Assembly: GCF_016584085.1 (NCBI RefSeq)
Contig: NZ_NRSJ01000039.1
Coordinates: forward strand, 1 to 48,133
Length of the DNA stretch: 48,133 nt
Source of the DNA: Halochromatium glycolicum
Lineage (GTDB): Bacteria; Pseudomonadota; Gammaproteobacteria; Chromatiales; Chromatiaceae
Direction: 5' to 3'
Below, piece by piece: positions 16,557 through 25,135 of the stretch. Below the pieces are notes generated by a model. That model worked only from the letters and a program-made list of their open reading frames with translations, was not told the DNA's origin and did no database searches. The translations under genes were made by a program, and so were the position numbers. How positions within the stretch are numbered: position 1 is the first letter of the stretch; every line of letters starts with the position of its first letter.

Positions 16557-17940
16557 GCCAGTCACCAAGGCGCTGGCCGAGATCCTGGGTCGCGAAGCGC
16601 TGCTCACCGATCCCGGCGACTGCTGGGCCTACGGCTACGACAACAGCCGTCGTCAGGCGCTGCCGGCTGCGGTCGCGTTCGTGACCGAGACCGCCCAGAT
16701 CAAGGCATTGGTACAGCTCGCCAATGAGTACGCAATCCCGATCACCGCACGCGGGCTCGGCACCGGAACGACCGGCGCGACCGTGCCTGAGCGCACCGGT
16801 ATCGTGATCGCGTTCGAGCGCATGAACCGCATCCTGCGTATCGATCCGGCCAATCGACTCGCGGTCGTCGAGCCCGGCGTCGTCAACGAGACCCTGCAGC
16901 GCGCGCTCAGCGAGCACGGCTTCTTCTGGCCGCCTGATCCGACCAGCGCAGCCGTCTGCACCATCGGCGGCAACCTCGCCTACAACTCGGCTGGGCCGCG
17001 GGCGGTCAAGTATGGCACGCCGCGCGAGAACACCCTCGGCCTCGCCGCCGTCACGGGGAGCGGGGAGTGGGTCCGTACCGGCGTCATGACCACCAAGGGC
17101 GTCGTCGGCTACGACCTGACCCGCCTCATCATCGGCTCCGAGGGCACGCTGGCACTGATCACCGAGGCCACGCTGAAGCTGACCCCGCTGCCAGAGGGCA
17201 AGCAGACGCTGCGCGCCACCTACCGCGATATCCACGCCGCGGCCGATGCGGTTGCCGCGATCATGGCGCAGCCGATCACGCCCTGCGCGCTCGAATTCAT
17301 GGACGCCTCGGCGATCGAGATGGTCCGGCGCTATTCCGATCTCGGCGTCAGCACCGAGACCGGCGCACTGCTGATGATCGAGGTCGACGGCCCGGCCGAC
17401 TGCCTCTCCGCCGCCGCCGATGCAGTCGCGTCGGCGGCGCGCAATGACGGCCTGCTCGAGCTGAGCGTGGCGCGCGATCAGGAACAGATCGCAGCCCTGT
17501 GGCGGACCCGGAAGGCCCTCTCACCGGCGCTGCGGCATGTCGCGCCAAAGAAGATCAACGAAGACGTGGTCGTCCCGGTGTCGCGGATCGCGGCCTTCAT
17601 CGAGGGTCTCGAGCACCTTTCGCAGCGATACGGCATCCGGATCGTCAACTTCGGCCATGCCGGCAACGGCAACATCCATGTGAACCTCTTGGTCGATCCA
17701 GACAAATCCGACGAGATGAGGCGCGCCGAGCGCTGTCTCGGCGGGGTCTTCGACCTGGTCATCGAGCTGGATGGGACCCTATCCGGAGAGCACGGCGTCG
17801 GCTTGGAGAAGCGCGATTTCGTCGAGCGCGAGATCGACCCGTCGGCGCTCGCGTTGATGCGTGGCATCAAGGCCCAGTTCGATCCGAAAACGATCCTCAA
17901 TCCGGGTAAGGGCCTACCGCTGACGGCGGGATCAGCCTAG
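16543..17940 (+). CDS. FAD-linked oxidase, GlcD / D-lactate dehydrogenase family
   Basis: 465 aa. The N-terminal PCMH-type FAD domain (residues ~40-215) includes ITARGLGTGTTGATV and GFFWPPDPTSAAVCTIGGN. The C-terminal FAD-oxidase domain carries IVNFGHAGNGNIHVNLL and SGEHGVGLEKR, ending IKAQFDPKTILNPGKGLPL. This family oxidises glycolate, D-lactate or other 2-hydroxy acids and passes electrons to quinones or partner Fe-S subunits. No GlcE or GlcF partner is visible, so the substrate is open; D-lactate or glycolate is likely. The start overlaps dolP by 14 bp, which implies co-transcription. Confidence 0.9.
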   Translation: MALAEPVTKALAEILGREALLTDPGDCWAYGYDNSRRQALPAAVAFVTETAQIKALVQLANEYAIPITARGLGTGTTGATVPERTGIVIAFERMNRILRIDPANRLAVVEPGVVNETLQRALSEHGFFWPPDPTSAAVCTIGGNLAYNSAGPRAVKYGTPRENTLGLAAVTGSGEWVRTGVMTTKGVVGYDLTRLIIGSEGTLALITEATLKLTPLPEGKQTLRATYRDIHAAADAVAAIMAQPITPCALEFMDASAIEMVRRYSDLGVSTETGALLMIEVDGPADCLSAAADAVASAARNDGLLELSVARDQEQIAALWRTRKALSPALRHVAPKKINEDVVVPVSRIAAFIEGLEHLSQRYGIRIVNFGHAGNGNIHVNLLVDPDKSDEMRRAERCLGGVFDLVIELDGTLSGEHGVGLEKRDFVEREIDPSALALMRGIKAQFDPKTILNPGKGLPLTAGSA

Positions 17941-18074
17941 CCCGACTCCCAACCTGCTGCGGGGGCGGACCAGCACCCTGTTTCACCTGATGGCCAGTGC
18001 CTCGCGTCAGCCATGCCGAGGCCTTCTTTATGCCACCCGGTTCTGCCACCCGGCCCTGCCACCTGGGCTCGCAT

Positions 18075-18140
18075 CGCTATAGGAGCCCGCTTGCGGGCGA
18101 CCAGGCCGCACTTGCGGCGGCGAGGATCACCCGCAAGCGG
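18075..18140. repeat. REP-like palindromic sequence
   Basis: CTATAGGAGCCCGCTTGCGG followed by GCGACCAGGCCGC resembles the TAGGAGCGGGCTTGCCCGCGA REP consensus of pseudomonads in both sequence and hairpin form (GCCCGC/GCGGGC). It lies in the 262-bp gap between convergent glcD-like and rppH genes, a usual place for REPs. There is one clear copy in this window. Confidence 0.45.
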
Positions 18141-18202
18141 ACCCCGACCGCACGAGCATTGCGGGCAGCGACAATCGGTCTCGGGATCTCCGCTGTCTTG
18201 CA

Positions 18203-18757
18203 CTAGCGGCGCCGTTGGCGCAGATAGCCACGGGCGGCTTGCTGGTGGATCTGCGGAGTCAAGACATCCATCTCGGGCGGCCCCTCCGGATACAGTAGCG
18301 GCGCCAGCTCTTGAAGCGCGCGCTCATAGACCCGGCGCTTGAAGTAGACGACATCCTGCACTGGATACCAGTAACGCACCCAGCGCCAGGCATCGAACTC
18401 CGGCTTCTCGCTGCGGTCGAGGCAGAAGGCGCCCTCACCGCAATCGACACGGAGCATGTACCAAACCTGCTTCTGGCCGATGCAGATCGGCCCGCAATGG
18501 CGCCGAATGAAGCGCTTCGGCAGGCGATAGCGGAGCCACCCGCGCGTGCAGCCCAGCACGGTCACATGCGTCGGCATCAAACCTACTTCTTCCTCGAGCT
18601 CGCGGTACATCGCTTCCAACGGGGTTTCGTCGGATCGGATGCCGCCCTGAGGAAACTGCCATGCGTTCTGCCCGACGCGCCGGCCCCAGAAGAGACGGCG
18701 GTCCGCATTGCTCAAAATGATGCCGACGTTTGGCCGGAAACCGTCCCCGTCGATCAA
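18203..18757 (-). CDS. rppH: RNA 5'-pyrophosphohydrolase
   Basis: 184 aa. Begins MIDGDGFRPNVGIILSN and has WQFPQGGI leading into the Nudix box at residues 38-60 (GG....E........RELEEEVGL). RppH removes pyrophosphate from triphosphorylated mRNA 5' ends and so starts RNase E-dependent decay. The C-terminus is slightly longer than in E. coli, with a basic tail. It is divergent from a HAD phosphatase gene across ~250 bp; the two are also neighbours in other Gammaproteobacteria. Confidence 0.95.
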   Translation of the reverse strand: MIDGDGFRPNVGIILSNADRRLFWGRRVGQNAWQFPQGGIRSDETPLEAMYRELEEEVGLMPTHVTVLGCTRGWLRYRLPKRFIRRHCGPICIGQKQVWYMLRVDCGEGAFCLDRSEKPEFDAWRWVRYWYPVQDVVYFKRRVYERALQELAPLLYPEGPPEMDVLTPQIHQQAARGYLRQRRR

Positions 18758-19005
18758 GTTACTGTACCCGGTTGGATTTCACTGGCATTCTTCCATAATC
18801 CGGGCAGCGGCTTCAAATCGCGCTCGAGGGGGCGCAGCCGCCTGCGAATCGGCACTCAGAACGCTGCAAGAACGCAGCCACTTGTTGCCGCCTGTTTTGC
18901 GGCCCTTCTGACAGCCTGACGGCCGGCTCTGCGCCGAGCCGGGCCGCAGTAGGAACCCAATCGCTCCAAGATTGCCGTTGTCATCAGTAATCGTCAGTCA
19001 AATCG

Positions 19006-19662
19006 ATGCCGCTTGCTCTCTTCGATCTCGATAACACCCTGCTCGCGGGCGATTCAGACTATCTTTGGGGTCGACACCTGATCGACCTCGGGATCGTCGA
19101 CGCAGAGGCCTATGAGCACGCCAATCAGCGTTTCTACGATGACTACCGTAACGGCTGCCTCGATATCGACGCCTTTCTGCGCTTCTCGCTCGCGCCCTTG
19201 AGCCAGCACCCGATGGCGGACCTGGAGCGCTGGCGTGAAGACTTCGTGCGCAGACGCATCGATCCGATCATCCTGCCCGCCGCCCGCGAGCTGGTCGAAC
19301 AGCATCGTCGTGCCGGGGATACGCTAATGATCATCACGGCTACCAATGCCTTCGTAACCAGTCCGATCGCGGCGCGCTTCGGCGTCGACCAGCTGATTGC
19401 GACCGAGCCCGCGATCGAGGCCGGACGCTACACCGGCCGGGTCGAAGGCACGCCGGCATTCCGCGAAGGGAAGGTCGAACGGCTCAGAGACTGGCTCGAG
19501 CGTCACGATGCGACGCTGACGGGCAGCGTCTTCTACAGCGATTCGATCAACGACTTGCCATTGCTCGAGACGGTCGAGCAAGCCGTTGCGATCGACCCGG
19601 ATGAACGACTCGCCGCGATCGCCCGCCAACGCGGCTGGTCGATCCGCTCGCTGCGGGGCTGA
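19006..19662 (+). CDS. HAD-superfamily (subclass IB) phosphatase
   Basis: 218 aa. HAD motif I is ALFDLDNTLL (D7 nucleophile, D9), motif II is MIITATN, the motif III Lys lies near FREGKVERL, and motif IV is FYSDSINDLPLL. It is a SerB-like soluble phosphatase. The family includes phosphoserine, histidinol-phosphate and lysophospholipid-type phosphatases, and sequence alone does not fix the substrate here. It is divergent from rppH. Confidence 0.9.
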   Translation: MPLALFDLDNTLLAGDSDYLWGRHLIDLGIVDAEAYEHANQRFYDDYRNGCLDIDAFLRFSLAPLSQHPMADLERWREDFVRRRIDPIILPAARELVEQHRRAGDTLMIITATNAFVTSPIAARFGVDQLIATEPAIEAGRYTGRVEGTPAFREGKVERLRDWLERHDATLTGSVFYSDSINDLPLLETVEQAVAIDPDERLAAIARQRGWSIRSLRG

Positions 19663-19848
19663 TCCCTGGGGTCGGATGCGAACTGACCCCGAGCCCGAGC
19701 CCGTGCTGTACAGGGCGAGCAAGACGCGGCCTGCAGCGTCTGAATTGGCACAACCCGACGGTCATCGATCCGTCATGATCAAGCCACAGAATCGACATGC
19801 GCTTTCAGTAAACTGAGAAGTTACCCCGTTGCGATGGTCGGAGAAGAC

Positions 19849-20607
19849 ATGGGAGCGAGCGCACCGGCGCTGAGTGTAAAACGCGGCGAACGCCTTTTCG
19901 TCGAGCTTGCCGATTCGCCGCAAGCGGTGCGCGAAGCCCAGGCGCTACGGTATCGAATCTTTGGTGAGGAGCTCGGCGCGAAGCTCAAGCCCGGCGAGGA
20001 CGGGCTCGACAGCGACGAGTTCGATCCGGTCTGCGAGCACCTGCTCGTCCGGGAGACGAAGAGCGGCCGGGTGGTGGGCTGCACGCGGCTGCTCAGCAAT
20101 TCCGGCGCCGCCAAGCTCGGAGGTTTCTACTCCGAGAGCGAGTTCGATCTTGGTATCATCCCATCACTCTCCGGGCACCTGCTCGAGCTGGGACGGACCT
20201 GCGTTTCACCCGAATGCCGACAGGGCTCCGTGATCGCGGTACTCTGGTCCGGGGTCGCGCACTATATTCACCAGCAACAGGTCGACTACCTCTTTGGCTG
20301 CGCGAGCGTGCCGCTTGGCGAGAACGATTGCCAGGCCGCCGCGATCATGAACCGGTTGCGGCGACAGGCGATGGCGCCGGAATGGCTGCGCGTTGTACCA
20401 CGAGTGCCACTGCAAACGACCTTGTCAGCCGATGATGTCGTCGATGCCCCGTTGCCGGCCCTGCTCAAAGGCTATGTGCGCCTGGGCGCACTCGCCTGCG
20501 GCGAGCCTTGCCGAGATCCGGACTTCGAGGTCGGGGACATCTTGATGCTGCTGGACATGCGTGCGCTGAACCCAACCTATGCGCGCCACTTCCTCGAGCG
20601 TGTCTAG
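19849..20607 (+). CDS. olsB: Acyl-homoserine-lactone-synthase/GNAT-type N-acyltransferase, OlsB family
   Basis: 252 aa from ATG at 19849, which has GGAG five bases upstream; an in-frame ATG at 19834 lacks a good site. The sequence ALRYRIFGEELGAKL, DEFDPVCEHLLVRE, GRVVGCTRLL, and LELGRTCVSPECRQGSVIAVL is that of L-ornithine N(alpha)-acyltransferases. These attach a 3-hydroxyacyl chain from acyl-ACP to ornithine, giving lyso-ornithine lipid. The next gene, an OlsA/PlsC-type acyltransferase 9 bp downstream, supplies the second step, which supports the call. Such phosphate-free lipids replace phospholipids under phosphate limitation in many bacteria. Confidence 0.85.
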   Translation: MGASAPALSVKRGERLFVELADSPQAVREAQALRYRIFGEELGAKLKPGEDGLDSDEFDPVCEHLLVRETKSGRVVGCTRLLSNSGAAKLGGFYSESEFDLGIIPSLSGHLLELGRTCVSPECRQGSVIAVLWSGVAHYIHQQQVDYLFGCASVPLGENDCQAAAIMNRLRRQAMAPEWLRVVPRVPLQTTLSADDVVDAPLPALLKGYVRLGALACGEPCRDPDFEVGDILMLLDMRALNPTYARHFLERV

Positions 20608-20616
20608 GGCGCGCTG

Positions 20617-21420
20617 ATGCCTCCTGCAAGCACCTCATCCCTGCGCGCGAGCATCCGCCTGCTGCGCCTCAGCGGTTACCTCCTGATCGGTACGACGCTC
20701 CTGCTGGGCTTCACGCTCTCGCAGGCGCTCGGCCGGCCCTGGCAATCGTTGCCCAGGATCGTGCGCTGGTGGCATCAGCGCGTGCTGCCGATACTGGGAG
20801 TCGAGGTCGCCAAGGTGACCGGAACGCCGGTCAAGCCGGCGCTGATCGTCGCTAACCATGTCTCTTGGCTCGATATCACAGTACTCGGGTCACTGATCGA
20901 GACCGACTTCCTGTCGAAGATCGAGGTCAGGGACTGGCCGCTGATCGGCTGGATGTCGGCGCAGGTCGGAACGCTGTTCATCAAGCGCGGCGGCAACCAA
21001 GCCCAGTCGCTGACCGACCAGATCGAGACCAGGGTCGGCAATGGCAAGCCAGTCGTGATCTTCGCCGAGGGCAGCACCAGCGATGGTCGTCAGGTCCGGC
21101 GATTCTTTCCGCGTCTGCTCGCCTCGGCGCGCCAGACCGGGGTTCCGGTGCAACCGGTCGCCATCCGCTACGGCACCAACGCCGCGCCCGACCCGATCGC
21201 ACCCTTCGTCGGGGATGACAACCTGGTCGCCCACGGCTGGCGAGTGCTGCAGCGACGAGCCACCCGAGTCGAGGTCCATTTCCGAGAGCCGATCGTCAGC
21301 GAGGGGATCGACCGCCGTTCACTCGCGGCGCAATCCCGCGCTGCGATCGCAGCAGCGCTCGAGGTCCCGCTCGAGCCGCCCTCGAGACCTCTCCGTCTTG
21401 GCCAGGAGGTCGCGATCTGA
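20617..21420 (+). CDS. olsA: 1-acyl-glycerol-3-phosphate-type acyltransferase, OlsA-like
   Basis: 267 aa. A membrane anchor lies at residues ~20-38. The acyltransferase motif I NHVSWLD is at 80-86 (catalytic H81, D86) and motif III FAEGSTSDG at 149-157; family members usually have EGT or EGS there. Next to olsB it most likely O-acylates lyso-ornithine lipid, though a PlsC role in phosphatidic acid synthesis cannot be excluded. Its stop overlaps the start of the glycosyltransferase gene (ATGA). Confidence 0.85.
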   Translation: MPPASTSSLRASIRLLRLSGYLLIGTTLLLGFTLSQALGRPWQSLPRIVRWWHQRVLPILGVEVAKVTGTPVKPALIVANHVSWLDITVLGSLIETDFLSKIEVRDWPLIGWMSAQVGTLFIKRGGNQAQSLTDQIETRVGNGKPVVIFAEGSTSDGRQVRRFFPRLLASARQTGVPVQPVAIRYGTNAAPDPIAPFVGDDNLVAHGWRVLQRRATRVEVHFREPIVSEGIDRRSLAAQSRAAIAAALEVPLEPPSRPLRLGQEVAI

Positions 21421-22679
21421 TGAGCGCTATTGACCACAGGACCCATCGCTGTCATTCCCCGGCCCAGAGCGCCAGGCAGCTCTATGTCGCGCTGGTCACC
21501 GAGACCTACCCGCCTGAGATCAACGGCGTCGCCAACACCCTGTCTCAGCTGGCCAACGGACTCGAGCGTCGCGGTCATCGGGTCGGCCTGGTCAGACCGC
21601 GCCAGCCTGCGGATCGACCACAAGCACAGCACACCCCGGCCGGATCGCAGGCCGCAGAGCCATGCGAGTTGTTGGTCGGCGGATTGCCGTTACCGGGCTA
21701 TCGAGGATTGCGTTTCGGCCTTCCCGCATGGAAGCGCTTGCGCCAGCTATGGCAGGACAACCGACCCGATGCGGTCTACATCGCGACCGAGGGGCCGCTC
21801 GGCCATGCCGCCCTTCGAGTCGCAGAAAGACTCGAGATCCCGGCGCTGACTGGCTTTCACACCCAGTTCCAACAGTATTGCAGCCATTATGGGGTCGGCC
21901 TCTTGATGCGCCCGATCGCGCATCTGCTGAGACGCTTCCACAATCGTTCCCAGGCAACCCTGGTCCCGACCCGCAGCCTGCAGCGTGACCTCAGCCGCGA
22001 TGGGTTCCGGAACCTGCATGTGCTGAGCCGCGGCGTCGATACCGGCCGGTTCTCCCCGGCCCATCGCAGCAGAGCGCTGCGGCGATCCTGGGGCTGCGAC
22101 GACCAGACCCTGGTAGCACTTTACGTCGGACGGATTGCCGCCGAGAAGAATGTGGCGCTTGCGATCGAGGCATTCGGGCGCATCCACCACGCCCAACCGA
22201 ATAGCCGTTGCGTGCTCGTTGGGGATGGGCCGGAGCTCGCCCAGCTTCGCCAGCACCACCCCGGCCACGTCTACACCGGCGCCAAGATCGGTCACGAGCT
22301 CGCGGTCCACTATGCCTCAGCAGACCTCTTCATCTTTCCAAGCCTGACCGAGACCTTCGGGAACGTGCTGACCGAGGCACTTGCAAGCGGAATCGCGCCG
22401 ATCGCCTTCGACTACGCCGCTGCAAGCGAGCACCTGCATGACGGCGTGAACGGCTATAGTGTGCCTATGGCCGATTGCGCAGCCTTCTTGCGATGCGCCG
22501 AGCAGGCCGCAGAGGACCGCGAGCGTCTGAGCGATCTAGGGCGGGCGGCGAGACAAACCGCCGAATCGCTGAGCTGGGAGCGCGTTATCGCGGACCTCGA
22601 GGATCGCCTCTTTTCTGTGATCGATTGTGCCGGCAAGCGGGGCGAGCGCCATGAACCCATTCCTGCGACTGCTGAATGA
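21420..22679 (+). CDS. Glycosyltransferase family 4 (GT-B) protein
   Basis: 419 aa. The N-terminal GT4 domain begins LYVALVTETYPPEINGVANT, and the C-terminal GT1 domain shows VALYVGRIAAEKNVALAIEA and IFPSLTETFGNVLTEALASG, with the EX7E-type acidic pair in the donor site. It resembles the mannosyl/glucosyl transferases of the MgtA and PimB type that act on lipids at the inner leaflet. It starts at the olsA stop (ATGA overlap) and its end overlaps the PAP2 gene. This suggests a lipid acceptor, possibly the ornithine lipid or diacylglycerol. The sugar and acceptor are inference. Confidence 0.88.
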   Translation: MSAIDHRTHRCHSPAQSARQLYVALVTETYPPEINGVANTLSQLANGLERRGHRVGLVRPRQPADRPQAQHTPAGSQAAEPCELLVGGLPLPGYRGLRFGLPAWKRLRQLWQDNRPDAVYIATEGPLGHAALRVAERLEIPALTGFHTQFQQYCSHYGVGLLMRPIAHLLRRFHNRSQATLVPTRSLQRDLSRDGFRNLHVLSRGVDTGRFSPAHRSRALRRSWGCDDQTLVALYVGRIAAEKNVALAIEAFGRIHHAQPNSRCVLVGDGPELAQLRQHHPGHVYTGAKIGHELAVHYASADLFIFPSLTETFGNVLTEALASGIAPIAFDYAAASEHLHDGVNGYSVPMADCAAFLRCAEQAAEDRERLSDLGRAARQTAESLSWERVIADLEDRLFSVIDCAGKRGERHEPIPATAE

Positions 22680-23178
22680 GCTTGAGACACCGCTGTGCCG
22701 ACGCTGGAACCGCGCCCATCGGCACCCTTGGCTACTGCGCCCGTTCGCGCTGATCAGCCGTCTCGGCAACGGAGTGTTCTGGTACAGCTTGATGGCCGTG
22801 CTGCCGATCGTCGATGGCCTAGACGGCCTCGAGGCGGCCTTGCACATGCTTATCGTCGGTGGGATTGCGCTCCTCCTCTACCGGAGCCTTAAGGGTCGAA
22901 CACGCCGTGTCCGGCCTTGTCACTACGCGACGGATATCGCTGCCAGCGTGCCGCCGCTGGATCGCTACAGCTTCCCATCCGGGCACACGCTCCATGCGGT
23001 GAGCTTTTCGACGATCGCGCTCTACTACTATCCGCACCTGGGCTGGCTGCTGATCCCCTTCACGCTACTGGTCGCGGCCTCGCGCGTCGTCCTAGGTCTG
23101 CACTATCCGACCGACGTGCTCGTCGCCTCGGCGATTGGCCTCGGCCTGGCTTACAGTAGCCTGTTGCTCATCACCTGA
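22651..23178 (+). CDS. PAP2-family membrane phosphatase
   Basis: 175 aa from ATG at 22651, overlapping the glycosyltransferase end by 29 bp. All three PAP2 motifs are present: KGRTRRVRP (KX6RP), FPSGH, and SRVVLGLHYPTD (SRX5HX3D). About four to five membrane segments are visible. Members dephosphorylate phosphatidic acid, undecaprenyl pyrophosphate or phosphatidylglycerophosphate. As the last gene of the ols-type operon it may make diacylglycerol, linking phosphatidic acid to glycolipid synthesis by the preceding gene. That link is inference. Confidence 0.9.
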   Translation: MNPFLRLLNELETPLCRRWNRAHRHPWLLRPFALISRLGNGVFWYSLMAVLPIVDGLDGLEAALHMLIVGGIALLLYRSLKGRTRRVRPCHYATDIAASVPPLDRYSFPSGHTLHAVSFSTIALYYYPHLGWLLIPFTLLVAASRVVLGLHYPTDVLVASAIGLGLAYSSLLLIT

Positions 23179-23223
23179 GCAGGCATCATCCCAGGCGAAG
23201 CGCGCCGTACCCACGGGTCAGTG

Positions 23224-23388
23224 CTAAGGCGATTTCTGTCAAAGCTCATACCGCCTTGCTGGTCTTTTCGCTCGCCTTCTTCGTCGCGCCGCCGGTCACA
23301 TAGCCCGGCTATGCTCCCGGCGACGCTCCTCGAAGGCAAACGAACATCCTGCGCAATTCGGTACGAGCTTTTCCGGCAATCGCCTAAG
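23224..23388. repeat. 165-bp imperfect palindrome (MITE-like or large hairpin)
   Basis: Nested inverted arms share one centre near 23306. The outer arm is CTAAGGCGAT...AAGCTCATACC against GGTACGAGCTT...ATCGCCTAAG. The middle arm is GCCTTC...GCCGCCGG against CCCGGCGAC...GAAGGC. The inner arm is a perfect CATAGCC/GGCTATG. It lies between the PAP2 gene and the sulfur globule terminator and encodes no credible protein. It could be a MITE derived from an IS, or a structured RNA. I see no obvious target duplication. Confidence 0.75.
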
Positions 23389-23581
23389 GCGCCCAAAACC
23401 GGATTCAATCGAGGCCGTTCATTGTTCTATGCAGCGGACCACTGCGGTTGACGGGCTCATTGCGTCGACAGACCCGAGCCAGGCTCACCGCCAGCGGCGA
23501 GACCGTAAGCGCATCGCCGCCGCGCCACCATCGTCCGGCGGCACTCCGGCAGAATAAGAAAAACGGTGCGCCAACGCCAAT

Positions 23582-23623
23582 AGGCCCGACGGCCAACCCC
23601 CTTGAGAGTTGGCCATCGGGCCT
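23582..23623 (-). terminator. Terminator hairpin of the sulfur globule gene
   Basis: AGGCCCGA.GGCCAA and TTGGCC.TCGGGCCT form a long stem (about 14 of 15 pairs) with a 12-base loop, 28 nt past the stop codon. The following T-run is weak. Strong hairpins like this also protect abundant mRNAs from 3' decay. Confidence 0.7.
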
Positions 23624-23651
23624 CAGCCTAGTGGCAGGCTGTTAGCGGATC

Positions 23652-24041
23652 TTACTTGGATTCGCTATCAGCAGGCGCAGCAGGCGCTTGCGGCGCGCCG
23701 TAGGGAGCCGCGCCATAAGGGGCCCCGTAAGGTGCTGCGTAAGGAGCACCATAATAGGGTGCGCCGTAGTAGCCACCGTAGTACGGGTTACCATAACCGT
23801 AGCCATAGCCGCGACCATAACCATAGCCGCGCCCACGGCCGTAGCCATGGCCACCGCCGCTCATGCTCATGTTGAAGTCGCCGTAGCCATCGCCGAACAT
23901 GTCGCCGAACATGTCGCCGATGCCGTCACCCCAACCGTTGCCGTAACCGGGGCCACCCCAGCCCGGACCCCACCAAGCGCTGGCAGAGGCGGACACACCA
24001 AGCAGGGCGGCAACGGCAGCGGCAGTAGCAAGCTTTTTCAT
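23652..24041 (-). CDS. Sulfur globule envelope protein (SgpA/SgpB-like)
   Basis: 129 aa from ATG at 24041, with a GGAG seven bases upstream. The N-terminus is a classic Sec signal peptide (MKKLATAAAVAALLGVSASASA) followed by WWGPGWGGPGYG. The mature protein consists almost entirely of Gly, Tyr, Ala, Pro and Arg in short repeats (GYGYGRGYGYG, then YYGAPY and APYGAP units). This is the composition of the CV1/CV2 sulfur globule proteins of Allochromatium vinosum, which coat periplasmic sulfur droplets made during sulfide and thiosulfate oxidation. The Ala-Pro-Tyr tail is a notable variation. It is monocistronic, with its own strong promoter and terminator. Confidence 0.88.
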   Translation of the reverse strand: MKKLATAAAVAALLGVSASASAWWGPGWGGPGYGNGWGDGIGDMFGDMFGDGYGDFNMSMSGGGHGYGRGRGYGYGRGYGYGYGNPYYGGYYGAPYYGAPYAAPYGAPYGAAPYGAPQAPAAPADSESK

Positions 24042-24110
24042 CAATCTTCTCCGGTCTTCGATATTGTCTGGGTTGCAAGCGTCGTCGCCAGTGCAGCGAC
24101 AACAGGGATT

Positions 24111-24138
24111 ATTATATTATCATTTTCTAAAATTCCAA
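24111..24138 (-). promoter_or_regulatory. Strong sigma-70-type promoter of the sulfur globule gene
   Basis: Read on the minus strand: TTGGAA (24138-24133), a 16-bp AT-rich spacer, then a perfect TATAAT (24116-24111). It sits in the most AT-rich stretch of the neighbourhood, about 70 bp upstream of the start codon. A strong promoter suits an abundant structural protein. Confidence 0.75.
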
Positions 24139-24250
24139 GTCATTATTGCCAATTCGCAACGGCCTAGCGATAGGCAGCGCGAATCGCCGACACCCCGCTC
24201 ATCCGCAGCCGCCGAACCGGGCACGAGAAGCCAGTTGCCGGTCAGGGTAG

Positions 24251-25135
24251 TCAAGAAACCAATCGCATCGACAGATCGACCGCTTCGACGTGCTTGGTCA
24301 GCCCGCCGACCGAGATATCGTCGACGCCGGTCTCGGCAATGACACGCAACCGCTCGCGCGTGATCCCGCCCGATGCCTCGAGCCGGGAGCGGCCTGCGGT
24401 CAGCTCCACAGCCCGGCGCAGCTCGGGCAGCCCGAAGTTGTCGAGGAGCACGCGCTCCACACCAGCCTCCAGTGCTTCGCGCAGCTCATCGAGTGATTCC
24501 ACCTCGATCTCGACCGGAACCCCGCCAGCAAGACGCCGGGCTGCGGCCACTGCCGCGCTGATCGAGCCGGCGGCGCAGATATGATTCTCCTTGATCAGGA
24601 TGGCATCGAACAGACCCATGCGATGGTTGTCGCAACCGCCGCAGAGAACCGCATACTTCTGCTGCCGCCGCAGCCCAGGCAAGGTCTTGCGGGTATCGAG
24701 GATGCGCACCGGGAGTCCGGCGACGGCATCGGCGTAGCGGCGCGCGCGGGTCGCCGTTCCGGACAGCAGCTGCAGATAGTTGAGCGCGGTACGCTCGCCG
24801 GTGAGCAGCTGGCGCAGGTTGCCTTCGAGCGAGCACAGGCGCTGTCCCGGCTGCACACGCTCTCCATCGCGCAGCTCCCAATCGATCACAACGCCCGGAT
24901 CGAGCTGACGAAAGACCTCCTCGAACCATTGCGCCCCGCAAAGCACCGCCTCATCACGGCTGATCACCTCGGCGCACGCCCTTGCGTCAGCGAGCAGCAG
25001 GCCCGCTGTGAGATCACCGTCCCCGACATCCTCGGCAAGCGCCTCGCGCACCTGCGCGGAAACCAGTTCCGGCGGTGGATGATGCCGAGCCAACCGCTCG
25101 GCACTCGGAGCATCGGAGATGGTTGGATTGCTCAT
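24251..25135 (-). CDS. nadC: Nicotinate-nucleotide pyrophosphorylase (carboxylating)
   Basis: 294 aa from ATG at 25135. This quinolinate phosphoribosyltransferase converts quinolinate and PRPP to nicotinate mononucleotide in de novo NAD synthesis. Signatures are EDVGDGDLTAGLL, GERTALNYLQLLSG, TRKTLPGLRRQQKYAV, GGCDNHRMGLFDAILIKENH, EVESLDELREALEAG, LLDNFG and EASGGIT. The upstream in-frame extension lacks family similarity. It stands alone; 439 bp upstream hold no recognisable gene. Confidence 0.96.
   Translation of the reverse strand: MSNPTISDAPSAERLARHHPPPELVSAQVREALAEDVGDGDLTAGLLLADARACAEVISRDEAVLCGAQWFEEVFRQLDPGVVIDWELRDGERVQPGQRLCSLEGNLRQLLTGERTALNYLQLLSGTATRARRYADAVAGLPVRILDTRKTLPGLRRQQKYAVLCGGCDNHRMGLFDAILIKENHICAAGSISAAVAAARRLAGGVPVEIEVESLDELREALEAGVERVLLDNFGLPELRRAVELTAGRSRLEASGGITRERLRVIAETGVDDISVGGLTKHVEAVDLSMRLVS

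Noticed and set aside
23688..24167. 159-aa plus-strand frame opposite the sulfur globule gene
   Set aside because: Mirror of the Gly/Tyr repeat (Val/Ala/Ile-rich); the minus frame has a signal peptide, ribosome site, promoter and terminator.
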